Assembly (NCBI RefSeq): GCF_002115725.1
Contig: NZ_JFKD01000010.1
Span: 62,001 to 126,000, forward strand
Length of the DNA: 64,000 bases
DNA from: Marivita cryptomonadis
GTDB taxonomy: Bacteria > Pseudomonadota > Alphaproteobacteria > Rhodobacterales > Rhodobacteraceae
Direction of reading: 5' to 3'
The notes beneath the pieces were generated by a model. It saw only the letters and a list, made by a program, of their open reading frames with translations. It had not been told where the DNA came from and ran no database searches. Within the stretch, counting starts at the first letter, position 1, and every line of letters begins with the position of its first letter. Positions 18,378-26,752 of this stretch are shown here, piece after piece. The position numbers and the translations under genes are program-made.

Positions 18378-19368
18378 CACGCGCCACCACGTAATCGGCC
18401 AGATCGTCCAGCATATCGCGGATCGGGTGGGCAGGAAGTGTCGCCAGAGCCGCGCGCGCTTTGGCGATCCAGTCGTTCGCCTCGGCCCGTGTGGCCTCAA
18501 GCGTGCCGTGCTTGTTCAATAGCGCTATCGCGTGTTCAAGATCGCCGTCGTCCTGACGACCCTTTTCGATGGTGCGCTTCCAGAATTCGCGCTCTTCGTC
18601 ATCGCCAAGGGCAACAGCTTTGATCACAGGCAGCGTCAGCTTGCGTTCGCGGAAATCATCGCCCACGTTCTTGCCCGTCGCGTCTGATCCCCAGTAATCC
18701 AGCAGATCATCGACAATCTGGAACGCAATGCCAAGCGCATCACCATAATCGAACAACGCCTTGATCTGCGCCTCGTCCATGTCGGCGATCACGCCGCCCA
18801 CTTCGGTCGCAGCTGAAAACAGCGCCGCCGTCTTTCCGCGTACCACTTGCAGGTAAATCTCTTCCGACGTGCGCAAATCCTGCGCCGCCGTCATCTGCAA
18901 CACCTCGCCCTCGGCAATTGTCGCCGCCGCGTCGGACAAGATGCGCAACACGCGGATGTTGTTGGTTTCTGTCATCAACTGGAACGACCGTGCGAAAAGA
19001 TAATCGCCAACCAGCACGCTCGACTTGTTGTCCCAAAGCAGGTTCGCCGTGGGCCGCCCCCGCCGTTTCTCGCTCTCGTCGACCACATCGTCGTGCAGCA
19101 GCGTCGCGGTGTGGATGAACTCCACCGTCGCGGCCAGCTTCACGTGATTGTCGCCCTCGTAGCCACACATCCGCGCCGCCGCCAGCGTCAGCATCGGGCG
19201 CAACCGTTTGCCCCCGGCCTCAACCAGATGCGCGGTCACTTCGGGAATGCGCGGCGCGTGTTCCGATGCCATGCGCGTACGGATCAGGATGTTCACCTGG
19301 GCCATGTCTTCGGCCAGAACCTCTGCCAACCGATCATGCGGTTTTTGACTTTGTTTATCCAACATCAT
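18370..19368 (-). CDS. Long-chain polyprenyl diphosphate synthase (trans type)
   Basis: 332 residues from the chosen ATG. The enzyme extends farnesyl diphosphate with isopentenyl units to make the ubiquinone side chain, and is probably an octa- or decaprenyl synthase. The two Asp-rich motifs are LLHDDVVDESEKRRG (first, near residue 90) and FQIVDDLLDYWGSD (second, near 215), with GGKRLRPML before them. AAGGA six bases upstream favours this start; the frame extends nine codons further to 19395. Chain length cannot be determined by eye. Confidence 0.94.
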   Translation of the reverse strand: MMLDKQSQKPHDRLAEVLAEDMAQVNILIRTRMASEHAPRIPEVTAHLVEAGGKRLRPMLTLAAARMCGYEGDNHVKLAATVEFIHTATLLHDDVVDESEKRRGRPTANLLWDNKSSVLVGDYLFARSFQLMTETNNIRVLRILSDAAATIAEGEVLQMTAAQDLRTSEEIYLQVVRGKTAALFSAATEVGGVIADMDEAQIKALFDYGDALGIAFQIVDDLLDYWGSDATGKNVGDDFRERKLTLPVIKAVALGDDEEREFWKRTIEKGRQDDGDLEHAIALLNKHGTLEATRAEANDWIAKARAALATLPAHPIRDMLDDLADYVVARVN

Positions 19369-19418
19369 CACCATTCCTTCAGGAAGGCTCGACAAAGCGG
19401 GCCCGGTGTTCCTACATC

Positions 19419-19640
19419 ATGGTCATGGAAGAGCTATTGCGCACCAATGACATCACACTGATACCGCTCGCCCGAGCCGTGCTTGAGGACGAGGGTATAG
19501 ACAGCTTTGAATTGGACGTAAACATGAGCATCCTCGAAGGGTCTATTGGCATTTTGCCACGCCGTCTCATGGTCCGAAGCGACGAGCTTGATGACGCAAG
19601 ACGTGTCTTGCGCGAATACGGTGTCAAGTTTGAGGACTGA
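19419..19640 (+). CDS. DUF2007 family small protein
   Basis: 73 residues: MEELLRTNDITLIPLARAVLEDEGIDSFELD at the start and RLMVRSDELDDARRVLREYG at the end. This beta-alpha pattern matches DUF2007, a short PII-like fold proposed to have a signal-transducing role but without known function. ATG at 19425 is an alternative start. The end overlaps the next gene by 20 bases. Confidence 0.85.
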   Translation: MVMEELLRTNDITLIPLARAVLEDEGIDSFELDVNMSILEGSIGILPRRLMVRSDELDDARRVLREYGVKFED

Positions 19641-20436
19641 CCCCTTTGCGGGGGATGAACTGACACGCGACGATTTTTTGGGCGGTGCGGTGCGCATATG
19701 GCAGCCAAAGGACGGGTATCGCGCGGGTGTCGATCCCGTGCTGCTGGCGGCGTCCATCCCGGCGCAGGCGGGTGAAACCGTGCTTGAATTGGGCTGTGGC
19801 GGGGGTGCTGCATTGGCCTGTCTGGCCACGCGTGTACCCGGCATCATCTGCACCGGTGTTGAAATGCAGCCCGCCTATGCCGCACTTGCGCAGCGCAATC
19901 TGGATGACAATGGATTGGCAGGTGCTGTTCTCTGTGCCGACCTTTCCAACCTGCCAGCGGACGTGAAATCCCAGCGTTTCGATCACGTGATCGCCAACCC
20001 GCCGTATTTTGAGGATTTTCGCGCAGTCGCCGCGCGGTCGCGGGAACGGGCGGTGTCCCGGTCGGGCGCGCTGCCGCTTGAGAAATGGGTGAGCGTTGCG
20101 TCCAAGCGACTTAAACCCGGAGGCGTGGCCACATTCATCCAGCGGGCTGACCGTTTGCCTGAACTGATGAGCGCATTCTTCGCCTGTTTGGGCGCGCTTG
20201 AGCTTTGGCCGATTCACCCGCGCAGCACACGGCCCGCCCGGCTTGTGTTGTTGCGTGGCCGAAAAGAGCGTAGGGCGGCGTTTGTGTCGCACCCGCCGCT
20301 TGTGCTGCACCGCGGCGAAAGCCACGAAAAAGATGCTGATTCGTATACCGAAAACGTATCGAAAGTACTGCGGTCCGCCTGTGCTTTGCCGTTTCCAGTT
20401 CAAAACCGCCATTTGGCACGTCGCGGTAGGCCATAA
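19621..20436 (+). CDS. TrmN6-like tRNA (adenine-N6) methyltransferase
   Basis: 271 residues from the GTG start. It is a class I SAM-dependent methyltransferase: VLELGCGGGAALACLA is motif I, FDHVIANPPYFED is the NPPY motif of amino-group methyltransferases. E. coli TrmN6 modifies A37 of tRNA-Val. The GTG at 19621 was preferred because it overlaps the DUF2007 gene, with which it is usually paired, and the protein then begins SSLRTDPFAGDELTRDDFLGG. Upstream in-frame codons lie inside the preceding gene. Confidence 0.88.
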   Translation: MSSLRTDPFAGDELTRDDFLGGAVRIWQPKDGYRAGVDPVLLAASIPAQAGETVLELGCGGGAALACLATRVPGIICTGVEMQPAYAALAQRNLDDNGLAGAVLCADLSNLPADVKSQRFDHVIANPPYFEDFRAVAARSRERAVSRSGALPLEKWVSVASKRLKPGGVATFIQRADRLPELMSAFFACLGALELWPIHPRSTRPARLVLLRGRKERRAAFVSHPPLVLHRGESHEKDADSYTENVSKVLRSACALPFPVQNRHLARRGRP

Positions 20437-20517
20437 TTCACCAACCATGCGGGTGCAGCGTGACAGAATTGTAAAACTGTGATCGACTAAAGATCCAATC
20501 AGTCACAGGAGGACTTC

Positions 20518-20679
20518 ATGAGCTTGACTTCACATCTTCAGGAACTGAAGCGGAAGCACCAAACCCTGTCTGAAGAGGTCGAACAGGCCCAACGCGCACC
20601 AGGAACGGATGACCTGATGATCGCGTCACTTAAGAAGCAGAAACTTCGACTAAAAGAAGAAATCGAGCGCCTCTCGTAA
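20518..20679 (+). CDS. YdcH family (DUF465) small protein
   Basis: 53 residues: SLTSHLQELKRKHQTLSEEV, a short hinge, then DLMIASLKKQKLRLKEEIERL. This is the two-helix hairpin of the YdcH/DUF465 family, small cytoplasmic proteins of unknown role common in alphaproteobacteria. An AGGAGG ribosome-binding site lies six bases upstream of the ATG. A terminator follows directly. Confidence 0.9.
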   Translation: MSLTSHLQELKRKHQTLSEEVEQAQRAPGTDDLMIASLKKQKLRLKEEIERLS

Positions 20680-20686
20680 TTGGTGC

Positions 20687-20714
20687 AAGCCCGGGTCTCC
20701 CCCCGGGCTTTTTC
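20687..20714. terminator. Bidirectional terminator between ydcH-like and lysR genes
   Basis: Nine-base stem AAGCCCGGG / CCCGGGCTT with a six-base loop followed by TTTC on the plus strand. On the minus strand the LysR gene ends at 20713, so it can serve only partly in that direction. Confidence 0.75.
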
Positions 20715-21651
20715 ATATCTGATCGACCGGGATTAGCTGCTTCTCTGGCAGTTGCGCCACCAACGCGCTGATCTTTTTGTCGAGCCAATCCGAAAAGGCC
20801 GCAACTTGCGGTTTCTTCTCGTGTCCCACGGGACAGACAAAGCGGAAATGCGCGTCGGTCGACAAGGCGATGTCGAACGGTGCCACCAGTTGACCATCGC
20901 GCAATGCTCCCGCTGCCAGCGTGCTGCGGGCCATGACCACGCCCCCGCCCGCCAGCGCCGCATCCACGGCGTGGTCGGCATGGCTGAAATGCGATCCGGT
21001 CAGTTTGGGTGGGGCAATCCCGTTCGCCCGGAGCCATTGCGCCCAGTCGGCGCGAGGCCGCAGGAAATCGACACTGTCGTCAAAGATCAGTGGCGCGGTG
21101 CACAGTTTTTCGGGCGTGTCGTACACCTTTGCCAAGGCCGGTGTCATCATCGGTGCGAACCAATCGCGCATCAGCACGCGGGAATACAGGCCCTCATCCG
21201 GGCCATAACCGAACCGCACAGCGGCATCTATGTCGTCCCGGACGAAATCGACCAGTCGCAAACTGGCCGAGAACCGCAGGTCGATATCCGGGTGTGCCTG
21301 TGCGAATTCGAAGAGGCGCGGGGCCAACACCTTGGCGGTAAAGGCTGGGCCTGCGGTCACGGTCAGGATGTTTGACTGCGCTTGCCGTCGTGCTGATCGC
21401 CACGCCGTCAGGATAAGGTCGAACCCCTCTTGCACACCTGATTGCAGGGCAACGCCTTCGGGCGTGAGTTCAACAGCTCGGTTCAGGCGGCGGAACACCG
21501 GTGCGCCCAAATGTTCCTCAAGCGACTTGATCTGAAAGGACAGCGCTGCGGGGGTAACATGCAATTCCGCAGCGGCCTGCGCAAAGGACATGTGCCGCGC
21601 AGCAGCTTCGAAAGCCCGTAGGGCGGTAAGAGGAGGCAGGCGGTCGCTCAT
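20713..21651 (-). CDS. LysR family (GcvA-like) transcriptional regulator
   Basis: 312 residues. The N-terminal winged helix-turn-helix has LPPLTALRAFEAAARHMSF and AAAELHVTPAALSFQIKSLE, the GcvA-type pattern, followed by a substrate-binding domain of two lobes (VTAGPAFTAKVLAPRLFEF; FRFVCPVGHEKKPQV). The start MSDRLPPLTALRAFE matches the family N-terminus; 42 further upstream in-frame codons are AT-rich and lack similarity. It is divergent from a 34-residue small gene with a 109-base AT-rich space between, the likely operator region. Confidence 0.93.
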   Translation of the reverse strand: MSDRLPPLTALRAFEAAARHMSFAQAAAELHVTPAALSFQIKSLEEHLGAPVFRRLNRAVELTPEGVALQSGVQEGFDLILTAWRSARRQAQSNILTVTAGPAFTAKVLAPRLFEFAQAHPDIDLRFSASLRLVDFVRDDIDAAVRFGYGPDEGLYSRVLMRDWFAPMMTPALAKVYDTPEKLCTAPLIFDDSVDFLRPRADWAQWLRANGIAPPKLTGSHFSHADHAVDAALAGGGVVMARSTLAAGALRDGQLVAPFDIALSTDAHFRFVCPVGHEKKPQVAAFSDWLDKKISALVAQLPEKQLIPVDQI

Positions 21652-21760
21652 TCTCACACAAGTATAACTTAACTGAAGCGATGAAAAGTCTCGTTTGTGG
21701 GTATTCTGTAAAGCGCCCATATAGAGAACAGTTAAATTTTGCAAATGTGAGGAACAACAC

Positions 21761-21865
21761 ATGTTTGAACATGCCAAAGACGCCCGTCACCGCGACGCAA
21801 TCCGCGCAGCACACGAAGCCCGTGGCGATATGGTCCGTAGCCTTTTGCGGGCTTTGTTCCGCTGA
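21761..21865 (+). CDS. Small basic protein divergent from lysR gene
   Basis: A 34-residue reading frame, starting MFEHAKDARHRDAIRAAHEA and ending MVRSLLRALFR, with a helical, Arg/Ala-rich composition. AGGA lies nine bases upstream of the ATG, the region before it is AT-rich like a promoter, and a strong terminator follows the stop by 28 bases, which together support a real transcription unit. The tail resembles short DUF1127-type proteins, but I cannot assign a family. Its divergence from the LysR gene suggests it may be that regulator's target. Confidence 0.55.
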   Translation: MFEHAKDARHRDAIRAAHEARGDMVRSLLRALFR

Positions 21866-21893
21866 TGGTGACAGTGCTGAAGCTCGAAAACAG

Positions 21894-21928
21894 AACGCCC
21901 CCGCACCAGATTTGGCCGGGGGCGTTTA
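21894..21928. terminator. Hairpin terminator between convergent genes
   Basis: Ten-base perfect stem AACGCCCCCG / CGGGGGCGTT with a 13-base loop, between the small gene at 21761 and the minus-strand hydrolase ending at 21933. T/A runs on both sides are short. Confidence 0.7.
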
Positions 21929-21932
21929 TCGT

Positions 21933-22529
21933 TCAGAGCATGTTTTCTTGAATGGCCGAAAGTTCGGATTGCACCAATTCATGCCCACCGGGGTGCCAAT
22001 GCTCGGTTACGTCGGCACTTTGCGCGCGCAGATAGTCGGTCAGGGACCGGGTCAACGGCGCCGGACAGATTGGATCGCGCTCACCGGCTGTGATCAGCCA
22101 ACGGGTGTCGGTTAATCCGGGCTGCGGGTCTGGGGTCCACGGGATCAGCGGGTGCATTGCAATCACGTCTGTAAACAGGTCCGGCTCGTTGAATGCCACC
22201 GCTGCAGCAATGTTTGCACCGTTGGAATAGCCCAAAGCAATCACGCGCGATGCCGCTGTCTCAGTGATTTTGGCCCTTATGAAACGCGCCATTGTCGCGC
22301 GCCGGTTTGCCAGATCGTCCATGTCATAGACGCCTTCACCAGTGCGCCGAAAATACCGATTCATCCCGCGTTCCGACACATCACCGCGCGGTGACACGAC
22401 ATGCGCCCCCGGCCAAAGCTGTTCTGCCAACTCGTGGAACTGGTTTTCGTCCCCTCCGGTGCCGTGGAAGGTGAACACCAAGGGCGCGCCTTGCGTGCTC
22501 TTGGTTTCGCGGATCACGTAGTTAGTCAA
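21933..22529 (-). CDS. MhqD-like carboxylesterase/phospholipase (alpha/beta hydrolase)
   Basis: 198 residues from a TTG start preceded by GGAG eight bases upstream. It has FTFHGTGGDENQFHELAEQL at the N-terminus, the nucleophile elbow ALGYSNGANIAAA near residue 100, and GGHEL with the catalytic His near the C-terminus. This matches the phospholipase/carboxylesterase family that contains Bacillus MhqD. The start lies five bases inside the ring-cleaving dioxygenase gene, its partner, so the two are translationally coupled. The pair is the arrangement known for quinone detoxification; function here is inferred. Confidence 0.85.
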   Translation of the reverse strand: MTNYVIRETKSTQGAPLVFTFHGTGGDENQFHELAEQLWPGAHVVSPRGDVSERGMNRYFRRTGEGVYDMDDLANRRATMARFIRAKITETAASRVIALGYSNGANIAAAVAFNEPDLFTDVIAMHPLIPWTPDPQPGLTDTRWLITAGERDPICPAPLTRSLTDYLRAQSADVTEHWHPGGHELVQSELSAIQENML

Positions 22530-23454
22530 CGATCGGCTCCAGGTACTTTTCTTCAAGGACTTCGCGCAGGTGTTCGTGTTGCGACGGCAGCTTGAGCGCT
22601 TCACCCAGATGTGCCGTGTCTTCGTCGCGGTCAAAACCCGGCTCGTTGGTCGCCACTTCGAACAGAACCCCGCCCGGCGTGCGGAAGTAGATCGCGTAGA
22701 AATAATCGCGGTCGATGACTGGCGTCACCTGATAGCCCGTGTCCATCAGCGCCTTGCGCACTTCAAGCTGCTTTTCCCGATTGTCGACGGAAAACGCGAT
22801 ATGGTGGACCGACCCGGCCCCCTGATCCGCGCCGGGCGCGTTGACCTGCGTGATGTCGATCACGTTGGCCTCATTGCCGCCGGGGACGTGAAAGCGGGTC
22901 ACGCTGTCCTGTCGGTCCAATTCCTCGTATCCCATGTATTTCAACAATTCGGCACTGGCTGCCGCATCGCGCAGGCGCATATCGGCACTGTGGAATCCAC
23001 GGATGGCCGCGTCTGCAGGCACACCATTGTTGGTCCACGGGTCACGGGCATCGCCATCTGTTTCCACCAGAACGAACCCATCGCCATCTGGCCCATCAAA
23101 GCGCAGGCGGGTTTCGCCGAACGTTGTCTCTGTCTGCATGTTCTTTACATCGAACGTCGCCAGACGTTCCTGCCAATAGGGCAGGCTACCTTTGGGGACG
23201 GCAAAGCCGGTGATCCCCACCTCACCCGTACCGGGCCGACCGCGCCGCGCGTTCGGGAACGGGAAATAGGTCATCACGGTGCCGGGTGTCCCGGCCTCGT
23301 CGCCGTAGTACAGATGATAAACTTCGGGCGCGTCAAAGTTGACGGTCTTTTTGATACGCCGCAGTCCGAGCGTTTTTGTAAAGAAGTCATTGTTCGATTG
23401 CGCCCCGCTTGCGATCGAGGTCACGTGATGCAGTCCATTGATCTGGTTGATCAT
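22522..23454 (-). CDS. Ring-cleaving dioxygenase, MhqO-like glyoxalase superfamily
   Basis: 310 residues, two vicinal-oxygen-chelate modules. The first begins INGLHHVTSIASGAQSNNDF with the metal-ligand His in GLHHVT; the second has GSVHHIAFSVDN near residue 215 and FRTPGGVLFEVATNEPGF with the metal-ligand Glu near residue 268. Members such as MhqO and PcpA open hydroquinone rings using Fe(II). Upstream is a 100-base space before a divergent or end-on DMT transporter gene on the same strand. Confidence 0.9.
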   Translation of the reverse strand: MINQINGLHHVTSIASGAQSNNDFFTKTLGLRRIKKTVNFDAPEVYHLYYGDEAGTPGTVMTYFPFPNARRGRPGTGEVGITGFAVPKGSLPYWQERLATFDVKNMQTETTFGETRLRFDGPDGDGFVLVETDGDARDPWTNNGVPADAAIRGFHSADMRLRDAAASAELLKYMGYEELDRQDSVTRFHVPGGNEANVIDITQVNAPGADQGAGSVHHIAFSVDNREKQLEVRKALMDTGYQVTPVIDRDYFYAIYFRTPGGVLFEVATNEPGFDRDEDTAHLGEALKLPSQHEHLREVLEEKYLEPIVD

Positions 23455-23557
23455 GTCGGGTCTCCCAAAAATTCAGGTTTTCTCTTGGGATACTACCTAG
23501 CTGTAATTTTACGCACATAAATACCGGTTTGCGCGCCAAATTTGTGCGTTTTCGCAC

Positions 23558-24421
23558 TTACGCGCGGCGTGACGCCAATGCGGCAATGCCCGCGCCTACG
23601 GTAATCAGCACCGCTGCGGCCACGAGTTGCCACGATGCCTGTGCAAATCCGGCGACGATCAGAACCACGGTCGACAACAGTGGCGCGGCATAACTTGCCA
23701 CCCCCAAGAGCTGGATGTCCCCGCGCTTCACCCCGATGTCCCAAACGTAGAATGCAAGCCCCACGGGACCAAGCCCTAGAGCCACAACCGAAACCCAGCC
23801 GAACCCGGTGTTCGGCCAGACCGTCGTTTCGAAAGCCAAATGCGCAGGTACGGACAAGAGCGCCGTGAACACGCAAAACACCGCCACCGCTTCGGTCGGG
23901 GTTGTGCCAAGGCGCCGTGACAGAACGGAATAGCTGCTCCATGTCAGGGCGCAGAACCCTGCAAGGATAAGACCGGGAGTCGCAGATGCCTCAAAGCTGA
24001 ACCCATTGCGCAACACGATCAGCGCGGCCCCTGCAAATGAAACGAGAGCCCCAAGTATATGCCCGGCTCTCAATCGTTCTCCGGGTAAAAGCCCGGAAAA
24101 CAGAACGATGAACAAGGGCCAAAGATAAGCGATCAGCCCGGCCTCGGCAGGTGGGGCGAGGCGCAGAGCGGAATAATAGAGCGCATGGTAGCCGAACAAG
24201 CCCGCGGTTCCGAACGTGTAGACTGTCCAAGGGATCGACCGCAGCACCGACACCCGGCCTCGCATCAGTAGCCAGACAATTCCCACCGCACCCCCGATCG
24301 CAAAGGTCAGTGCATTCAGCAGAAACGGCGGCACAGGGGCTGATCCTGCAGTGAACAGTGCCAAAAGCGCCCAAAGAAGGACGGCGATAAATCCGATACT
24401 GGTGGCGGTGGCATGGGTCAT
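23558..24421 (-). CDS. DMT family (EamA) transporter
   Basis: 287 residues, ten hydrophobic segments in two EamA repeats (SIGFIAVLLWALLALFTAG; ATPGLILAGFCALTWSSYSVL at the start of the second). Drug/metabolite transporters of this kind export amino acids or other small metabolites; the substrate is unknown. The start MTHATATS was chosen because upstream in-frame sequence overlaps the phaB terminator and the phaB gene. It ends about 100 bases before the dioxygenase gene on the same strand. Confidence 0.9.
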   Translation of the reverse strand: MTHATATSIGFIAVLLWALLALFTAGSAPVPPFLLNALTFAIGGAVGIVWLLMRGRVSVLRSIPWTVYTFGTAGLFGYHALYYSALRLAPPAEAGLIAYLWPLFIVLFSGLLPGERLRAGHILGALVSFAGAALIVLRNGFSFEASATPGLILAGFCALTWSSYSVLSRRLGTTPTEAVAVFCVFTALLSVPAHLAFETTVWPNTGFGWVSVVALGLGPVGLAFYVWDIGVKRGDIQLLGVASYAAPLLSTVVLIVAGFAQASWQLVAAAVLITVGAGIAALASRRA

Positions 24422-24445
24422 GTCCTCCGCTAATCCGAGTGGTGG

Positions 24446-24480
24446 AAAAAGAAAAGGCCCGCACAATAGGCGGGCCCTTC
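24446..24480 (-). terminator. Terminator after phaB
   Basis: On the minus strand the stem GGCCCGC / GCGGGCC with a seven-base loop is followed by CTTTTC, 20 bases after the phaB stop and just before the eamA start. Confidence 0.75.
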
Positions 24481-24500
24481 GGGAAAACTGAAAGCGTCGC

Positions 24501-25223
24501 TTAAACGAAGAACTGCGCACCGTTGGCCGAGATGGTCGAGCCGTTGATGAAGCCCGAGTTTTCGGACGCAAGGAACACCACGCAGCGTGCAATTTCGTCA
24601 GGCTCGCCCAGACGACCTGCTGGGATGCCGGCGACGATCTTCTGGCGCACCTCTTCGGGGATCGCCATGACCATTTCGGTGGCAATATAGCCGGGGCAGA
24701 TCGCGTTGGCGGTGATGCCTGCGCGCGCGCCTTCCTGCGCCAGCGACTTGACGATGCCCAGATCGCCCGCTTTGGTCGCGGCATAATTCACCTGACCAAA
24801 CTGGCCTTTCTGACCGTTGATCGAGGAAATGACGATCACGCGGCCGAACTTGCGCTCGCGCATTCCGGGCCAGACGGGATGAACGGTGTTGAACACGCCG
24901 GTCAGGTTCGTGTCGATTACCTCTTTCCAGGCTTCGGGGGTCATCTTGTGGAACGGCGCATCGCGAGTGATGCCCGCGTTTGCGACAACCACGTCGATCG
25001 GGCCAAGATCGGCTTCGACCTGAGCGATACCCGCCTTGGACGCGTCGTAATCTGCCACGTTCCACTTGTAGGTCTTGATGCCAGTCGCTTCGGTGAAGGC
25101 AGCGGCCTTCTCATCGTTGCCAGCATAGGTTGCAGCCACTTCATAGCCTTCGGCTTTGAGCGCTTTGGAAATGGCTTCGCCGATGCCGCGGCTGCCGCCG
25201 GTGACGAGTGCTACACGTGCCAT
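24501..25223 (-). CDS. phaB: Acetoacetyl-CoA reductase PhaB
   Basis: 240 residues, short-chain dehydrogenase fold; it reduces acetoacetyl-CoA to (R)-3-hydroxybutyryl-CoA with NADPH for polyhydroxybutyrate synthesis. The cofactor motif is VTGGSRGIGEAIS near residues 7-19, NAGITRD follows, the catalytic Ser is in ISSINGQKGQFGQVNY and the YxxxK pair in NYAATKAG. The region upstream carries a TGCGCAA inverted repeat and the phaA terminator. The polymer synthase gene phaC is not in the window. Confidence 0.95.
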   Translation of the reverse strand: MARVALVTGGSRGIGEAISKALKAEGYEVAATYAGNDEKAAAFTEATGIKTYKWNVADYDASKAGIAQVEADLGPIDVVVANAGITRDAPFHKMTPEAWKEVIDTNLTGVFNTVHPVWPGMRERKFGRVIVISSINGQKGQFGQVNYAATKAGDLGIVKSLAQEGARAGITANAICPGYIATEMVMAIPEEVRQKIVAGIPAGRLGEPDEIARCVVFLASENSGFINGSTISANGAQFFV

Positions 25224-25280
25224 GGTTGTCTCCTCTTGGGTGTTCTGACTTGGTAAGGTTGTTATACTTGCGGTAAGAAA

Positions 25281-25299
25281 TGCGCAACATTATTGCGCA
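25281..25299. promoter_or_regulatory. TGCGCAA inverted repeat upstream of phaB
   Basis: Perfect seven-base arms TGCGCAA and TTGCGCA separated by CATTA, 58 bases upstream of the phaB start on the minus strand. Further TTGCG copies lie at about 25268 and 25311. A related GCGCA-AG-TGCGC element lies upstream of phaA at 26604-26615. The structure is visible; a regulator is inferred. Confidence 0.45.
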
Positions 25300-25327
25300 A
25301 AGAAATCTCATTGCGAAAAGAAGCTAC

Positions 25328-25353
25328 GAAAAAGGGGCGCACACGGCGCCCCT
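25328..25353 (-). terminator. Terminator after phaA
   Basis: Minus-strand stem AGGGGCGC / GCGCCCCT with a five-base loop followed by TTTTTCG, 25 bases after the phaA stop. Confidence 0.8.
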
Positions 25354-25377
25354 GTTCGTCGCCTCGGATAAGATGGA

Positions 25378-26553
25378 TCAGGGACGTTCGACGCAGAGGG
25401 CCACGCCCATGCCGCCACCGATGCACAGGGTCGCAAGACCCTTCTTGGCATCGCGGCGCTGCATTTCGAACAGCAACGTGTTGAGAACGCGTGCGCCCGA
25501 CGCGCCGATCGGGTGACCGATAGCGATAGCGCCGCCGTTCACGTTTACGATTGCCGGATCCCAGCCCATGTCCTTGTTCACGGCACAGGCCTGGGCGGCG
25601 AAGGCTTCGTTTGCTTCAACAAGGTCCAGATCGCCAACCGACCAGCCTGCCTTGTCCAGCGCCTTGCGCGATGCGTAGATCGGGCCAACGCCCATGATCG
25701 ACGGGTCAAGACCGGCGGTCGCATAAGACGCAATGCGGGCCATCGGCGTGATACCGCGCTTCTGAGCGTTTTCTTCGCTCATCAACAAAACGCCAGCCGC
25801 GCCGTCATTCAGGCCAGAGGCATTTGCGGCTGTGACCGAACCGTCCTTGGTGAAGGCCGGACGCAGTTTCTGCATCGCTTCCATTGTCGCGCCGTGACGG
25901 ATGTATTCGTCCTTGTCGACCACGATGTCGCCTTTGCGGGTCTTGATGGTGTAGGCGATCACCTCGTCGTCGAACTTGCCCGCTTTCTGGGCTGCTTCTG
26001 CTTTGTTTTGCGAAGCAACAGCGAATTCGTCCTGTTGTTCGCGGCTGATTTGCCACTTTTCAGCGACGTTTTCAGCGGTCTGGCCCATGTGGTAGCCATT
26101 GAATGCATCCCAAAGGCCGTCGCGGATCATGGTGTCGATATATTTCATATCGCCCATCTTGTGACCCTGACGCAGGTTTGCCGCATGGGGCGACATCGAC
26201 ATGTTTTCCTGACCACCGGCGCAGACGACATCAGCATCGCCCAGCATGATGTGCTGTGCACCCAATGCAACGGCGCGCAGGCCTGAACCACAGACTTGGT
26301 TGAGGCTCCAGGCGGAACTTTCTTGCGGCAGACCGGCATTGATATGCGCCTGACGCGCCGGGTTCTGGCCCTGCGCCGCGGTCAAGACCTGACCGAGGAT
26401 CGTCTCTGAAACGGCCTCTTTCTCGATGCCGGCCCGCTCGATCAGCGCGTTCAGAACGGCAGTGCCCAGATCATGTGCGGGTGTGTTTGCGAAAGAACCG
26501 CCGAACGAGCCAACGGCTGTCCGAGCGGCGGATGCGATAACGACGTTGGTCAT
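25378..26553 (-). CDS. phaA: Acetyl-CoA acetyltransferase (beta-ketothiolase) PhaA
   Basis: 391 residues, full thiolase length. It condenses two acetyl-CoA to acetoacetyl-CoA, which PhaB then reduces. The acylated Cys is in [14 protein letters not shown] near residue 88, the His in [16 protein letters not shown] near 348, and the second Cys in TLCIGGGMG near 378. The start at [19 protein letters not shown] matches the family; a start seven codons upstream is possible. A terminator lies between it and phaB, so each may have its own promoter. Confidence 0.96.
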   Translation of the reverse strand: MTNVVIASAARTAVGSFGGSFANTPAHDLGTAVLNALIERAGIEKEAVSETILGQVLTAAQGQNPARQAHINAGLPQESSAWSLNQVCGSGLRAVALGAQHIMLGDADVVCAGGQENMSMSPHAANLRQGHKMGDMKYIDTMIRDGLWDAFNGYHMGQTAENVAEKWQISREQQDEFAVASQNKAEAAQKAGKFDDEVIAYTIKTRKGDIVVDKDEYIRHGATMEAMQKLRPAFTKDGSVTAANASGLNDGAAGVLLMSEENAQKRGITPMARIASYATAGLDPSIMGVGPIYASRKALDKAGWSVGDLDLVEANEAFAAQACAVNKDMGWDPAIVNVNGGAIAIGHPIGASGARVLNTLLFEMQRRDAKKGLATLCIGGGMGVALCVERP

Positions 26554-26752
26554 GTGTCCCTCCACCAAAGTCATGGTCCAAGAGTGATTCCGCAGGGATT
26601 ATCGCGCAAGTGCGCCAGCGGCCCTAGACCCATTCTCGCGCTCTCCTAAAGCAATGGTAGACATTCGCATACCGGACAGGGTGTCTCAGGTGATTTGTGC
26701 ATGGCGGAGTTGACCTAGGGTCATGGCGTGCAATTGCATCGGGCAAATTGGC

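Noticed and set aside
23558..24784. Long N-terminal extension of the EamA protein
   Set aside because: The extra residues overlap phaB and its terminator in another frame and are not hydrophobic or family-like; the shorter start is used.
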